A stretch of DNA of 64,000 bases from Acidaminococcaceae bacterium (GTDB lineage: Bacteria; Bacillota; Negativicutes; Acidaminococcales; Acidaminococcaceae): contig JAFQZL010000034.1 of the NCBI GenBank assembly GCA_017405945.1, positions 1-64,000 on the forward strand, written 5' to 3'. Below, piece after piece: positions 61,454 through 64,000 of this stretch (position 1 is its first letter; the number at the start of each line of letters is the position of its first letter). The notes beneath the pieces were generated by a model. That model was not told where the DNA came from. It made no database searches and was given only the letters and a program-made list of their open reading frames with translations. A program made the translations under genes and the position numbers.

Positions 61454-63100
61454 ATGAATTCGATAAGTAAAAAATTTACTGCTTTAAATCTTATATGCAT
61501 ATTACTCTTCGCGTTTTTATTCGGAGGAGTCGGGTTCTGGTTTATTTCGAATTCCGAGACAAAAGCTTCTGAGCAGATTCTGAAACTTACATGCCGGCAG
61601 GAAGCAAATTCCTTAAATCAGAAATTACACGGGATACAAAGCGCGATTAATGTTTTTTCGGAAATAGCAGAGGACAGGCTGGCTTTAACAGAAATCCTGA
61701 AATCCGAAGCAACGCGGGCCGGTTATTTGCGGGAGATGGAAAAACTGATGGCCGGGTTTGCCCGCAACACGACCGGCGTGGGCGCGTATTACCTGCGTAT
61801 CGATCCGGATATTATCAGGGAAAATGAAGGATTTCTTTATACTAAAGACAGAACCCGGAATGTTTTTGAAAAGTGTCCCATTACGGATATACTGCAGTAT
61901 AATCCGGCCGATACAGAGCATATAAGCTGGTATCATCAGCCTAAATTTGCCAAATCACCCGTATGGACCGAACCTTATTATAACGATAACCTTAACATGT
62001 ATATTATTACCTATGCGGTTCCGCTTTATAAAAATGACGTTTTCTTCGGGGTGGCAGGCATCGATGTCGACTTTAATGCGATGGCGAATGATGTGAGTGT
62101 GATTAGTCCTTACAAGACCGGAATAACCGGTCTGGTTTCCGAATTAGGCAAGGTTTATTATCATCCGGAACTGGAGAACGGCACCCTGCTCACCGTTTAC
62201 AGCCCGGAACTGGAGCCGGTGGTCAGGGCTATGAAATCTTCCGGACAGGAGGATTACCGGGACACTTACGATTATTCCTATAAGGGGATTAAAAAGAAAC
62301 TGTCATTCAGCCATCTCCAGAACGGTATGGTTTTGATCCATTCGGCTGAAACCAGTGAAATCAACGCATCCCGGAACACTTTGCTGAAGATCATCCTGCT
62401 TACGGCCGGCGTTCTGGCTGTTTTAGCAATGGTTATTACCGTTGTTGTTTCCGGACGAATTACCAGACCGCTGAAAAAACTGGCGGAAGCCGCAGACCAG
62501 GTTGCTGCCGGCAATATGGATGTGGAACTGCCGGAGCCTGGAAACGATGAAGTCGGAACACTTATCCGGAGTTTTGCCGTCACGGTGAAAAGTTTGAAGA
62601 AATATATTTCGGGTATGCAATATGTGGCGTACAGCGACCCTCTCACCCATGTTAAAAACAAAGCCGCCTATGAAGTGGCCAGAGAACGGCTGGAGAAGGA
62701 TATGCGGGGCGGTACTGCGGAATATGGGATACTTATGCTGGATGTCAACAACCTGAAAAAGATAAATGACAACTATGGACATGAACGGGGCGACGAGTAT
62801 CTTATAAACTGCTGTCAGATGATCTGCAGGGTATTCCAGCACAGTCCGGTCTACCGGATTGGCGGCGACGAGTTTGTCGTGCTTCTGGAAAAGAATGATT
62901 ATCATGACGCGGAGAATCTGATCAAAAGGTTTAACAGCGATATGGAAAAGACATGGGAAGAGAATGAGCCGTGGAAGCAGGTCTCTGTTTCCAAGGGACT
63001 TGCTGTCTGCCTGCCTTCCGATTCTGCGCCGGAAGAGGTTTTTAAACGTGCCGATCAGGCAATGTATGAAGATAAACGCAAAATGAAAGTAACCCGGTAA
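61454..63100 (+). CDS. Membrane diguanylate cyclase with Cache sensor and HAMP
   Basis: A 548-residue protein. TM1 is about residues 12-32, a dCache-type extracellular sensor follows (about 35-310; WYHQPKFAKSPVWTEPYYND, VAGIDVDF), TM2 about 313-335, then HAMP (ITRPLKKLAEAADQVAAGNM). The GGDEF domain has an intact active site, YRIGGDEFVVL, plus DVNNLKKINDNYGHERGD. No RXXD inhibitory site precedes GGDEF. It should synthesise c-di-GMP in response to an external ligand, opposing the EAL protein at 25.8 kb. Confidence 0.92.
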   Translation: MNSISKKFTALNLICILLFAFLFGGVGFWFISNSETKASEQILKLTCRQEANSLNQKLHGIQSAINVFSEIAEDRLALTEILKSEATRAGYLREMEKLMAGFARNTTGVGAYYLRIDPDIIRENEGFLYTKDRTRNVFEKCPITDILQYNPADTEHISWYHQPKFAKSPVWTEPYYNDNLNMYIITYAVPLYKNDVFFGVAGIDVDFNAMANDVSVISPYKTGITGLVSELGKVYYHPELENGTLLTVYSPELEPVVRAMKSSGQEDYRDTYDYSYKGIKKKLSFSHLQNGMVLIHSAETSEINASRNTLLKIILLTAGVLAVLAMVITVVVSGRITRPLKKLAEAADQVAAGNMDVELPEPGNDEVGTLIRSFAVTVKSLKKYISGMQYVAYSDPLTHVKNKAAYEVARERLEKDMRGGTAEYGILMLDVNNLKKINDNYGHERGDEYLINCCQMICRVFQHSPVYRIGGDEFVVLLEKNDYHDAENLIKRFNSDMEKTWEENEPWKQVSVSKGLAVCLPSDSAPEEVFKRADQAMYEDKRKMKVTR

Positions 63101-63125
63101 TTTTTGATACCAGGGAGGGGATATC

Positions 63126-64000
63126 ATGCAAAAAATGAAAAAGACGGTTTCCATGGTACTGGCAGGGGATTCATTCATTACGCAGCGGCTGCCCCGGGAT
63201 GCAAAGCTGGCGGCGCTGAAACACTATCTGGAAGGTTTTGACGTGCGGTTTACCAATTTTGAGATCCTGCTTCATGATTTTGAAGTGTTTCCGGCTCCGG
63301 TCAGCGGCGGTACCTGGGCCTGCGCCCGTCCGGCCGTGCTGCAGGATCTGCAGTATCTTGGCTTCAACCTTTATACCTGGGCCAATAACCATACCATCGA
63401 TTGGAATCTGGGCGGGATTTTAACTACCAAAAAGCATCTGGATGCTGCCGGTGTTGTCCATGCCGGCTGCGGGATCAATCTGGAAGAAGCGGCCCAGCCC
63501 CGGTACCTGGACCTGCCCCGGGGGCGTGTGGCGATTATCGGTGTGACATCTACCATGAACGAGTGGGGGATGGCTTCCAACCCGCGGCGGGATGTGCTGG
63601 GAAGGCCCGGCGCCAACGTGCTGCGGTACCAGACGGTTCACAAGGTGAAACCGAAAGAACTGGAAACCCTGCGCAAAATCGTCGATCAGACCGAAGTGAA
63701 TGCCGACCGTATGCTGCTGGAAAAAGAAGGGTTCAATAAGCCGCTGACCGGCGGTTACCTGATCGGAAAGATCCGCTTTGAAGCTGCGGCCCGCGGCGAG
63801 ATGCCCGGTACCGTCACCACCATGAACAAAAAGGATGCGGACCGGATCGTCCGTTCCATTGAAGAAGCGAAACGGCAGGCAGATTTTGTATTTGTCAGCC
63901 ACCACAGCCATGAACGCAAAGGGATGGCGAAGAACCGGCCGGCGGATTTCTGCCGGGATTTCGCAAAACTTTGTATTGATGCCGGAGCCTCCGCCTATAT
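63126..64000 (+). CDS. CapA-family protein (partial, runs off the window)
   Basis: At least 291 residues of a CapA/PgsA-type metallophosphoesterase-like protein. Motifs are VSMVLAGDSFITQRLP, FTNFEILL, GFNLYTWANNHTIDW and FVFVSHHSHERKG, which supply the metal ligands. Related proteins take part in poly-gamma-glutamate synthesis, and many paralogues have unknown roles. It starts 25 bases after the diguanylate cyclase gene with AGGGAGGGG upstream. No signal peptide is visible, unlike many CapA proteins. The 3' end lies outside the window. Confidence 0.85.
   Translation, partial: MQKMKKTVSMVLAGDSFITQRLPRDAKLAALKHYLEGFDVRFTNFEILLHDFEVFPAPVSGGTWACARPAVLQDLQYLGFNLYTWANNHTIDWNLGGILTTKKHLDAAGVVHAGCGINLEEAAQPRYLDLPRGRVAIIGVTSTMNEWGMASNPRRDVLGRPGANVLRYQTVHKVKPKELETLRKIVDQTEVNADRMLLEKEGFNKPLTGGYLIGKIRFEAAARGEMPGTVTTMNKKDADRIVRSIEEAKRQADFVFVSHHSHERKGMAKNRPADFCRDFAKLCIDAGASAY

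Noticed and set aside
1..64000. CRISPR arrays, insertion sequences, prophage or integron structures
   Set aside because: I looked for regularly spaced repeats, transposase or integrase motifs and paired inverted repeats and saw none.

Overview
The window looks like chromosome from an anaerobic Firmicute, most likely a diderm Negativicute of the Acidaminococcus/Phascolarctobacterium kind. This is inferred. The supporting evidence is: the order rplS-lepB-rbgA-rnhB-yraN-comM, a T-box leader, SepF, RbgA, moderate GC content, anaerobic enzymes (HydG, a nitrogenase-like pair), a DctPQM TRAP transporter, and export adaptors that suggest an outer membrane. No insertion sequence, prophage, rRNA or CRISPR array was seen.

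Layout. 1-4.9 kb: ribosomal protein L19, signal peptidase, ribosome-assembly GTPase, RNase HII, YraN and a ComM-like ATPase. 5-8.2 kb: a nitroreductase, several small unknown genes, a His-rich secreted peptide on the minus strand, and a HExxH-motif protein. 8.2-21.5 kb: the centrepiece, a ribosomally made, post-translationally modified peptide (RiPP) locus. It has a SPASM radical SAM enzyme, an 84-residue Nif11/NHLP-type precursor ending in a 20-residue four-Cys core, a B12-binding radical SAM enzyme with a CX7CX2C cluster motif, and a four-gene NHLM-type export set (two adaptors, a C39 peptidase/ABC protein, a second ABC protein). It ends with a 613-residue protein that resembles a radical SAM/SPASM enzyme but lacks the SAM-cluster cysteines. 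21.5-29 kb: DUF805, MutM, a hybrid histidine kinase and a REC-GGDEF-EAL protein that share a duplicated sensor-like domain. 29-34.3 kb (minus): a heterodimeric ABC exporter and HydG. 34.5-38.3 kb: tRNA-Arg(CCG), LrgA/LrgB, a Cys-rich protein and a secreted 5'-nucleotidase. 38.5-41.8 kb (minus): two nitrogenase component 1-like subunits with no nifH nearby, and a tautomerase fused to a repetitive Lys/Ala/Glu tail. 41.9-49 kb: EIIA-Glc, HAD phosphatase, ACT protein plus UPF0210, endonuclease III, short RecQ, and an MBL-fold RNase-like protein. 49-52.2 kb: T-box leader and TRAP transporter. 52.2-64 kb: TypA/BipA, SepF, uracil permease, small proteins, transaldolase-like aldolase, a secreted unknown, a Fur-family regulator, an RlmD-type methyltransferase, a diguanylate cyclase, and a CapA-family gene cut by the window end.

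How the RiPP genes probably work together: the leader directs the Cys-rich core to the two radical SAM enzymes. The C39 domain cuts after the Gly-Gly at residues 63-64, and the ABC proteins and adaptors carry the product across the envelope. A hairpin terminator between the precursor and the B12 enzyme would give excess precursor. A second transcription unit for export and the degenerate SPASM protein seems to start after a terminator-like hairpin near 12.4 kb, in a gap that also holds two 22-bp direct repeats.
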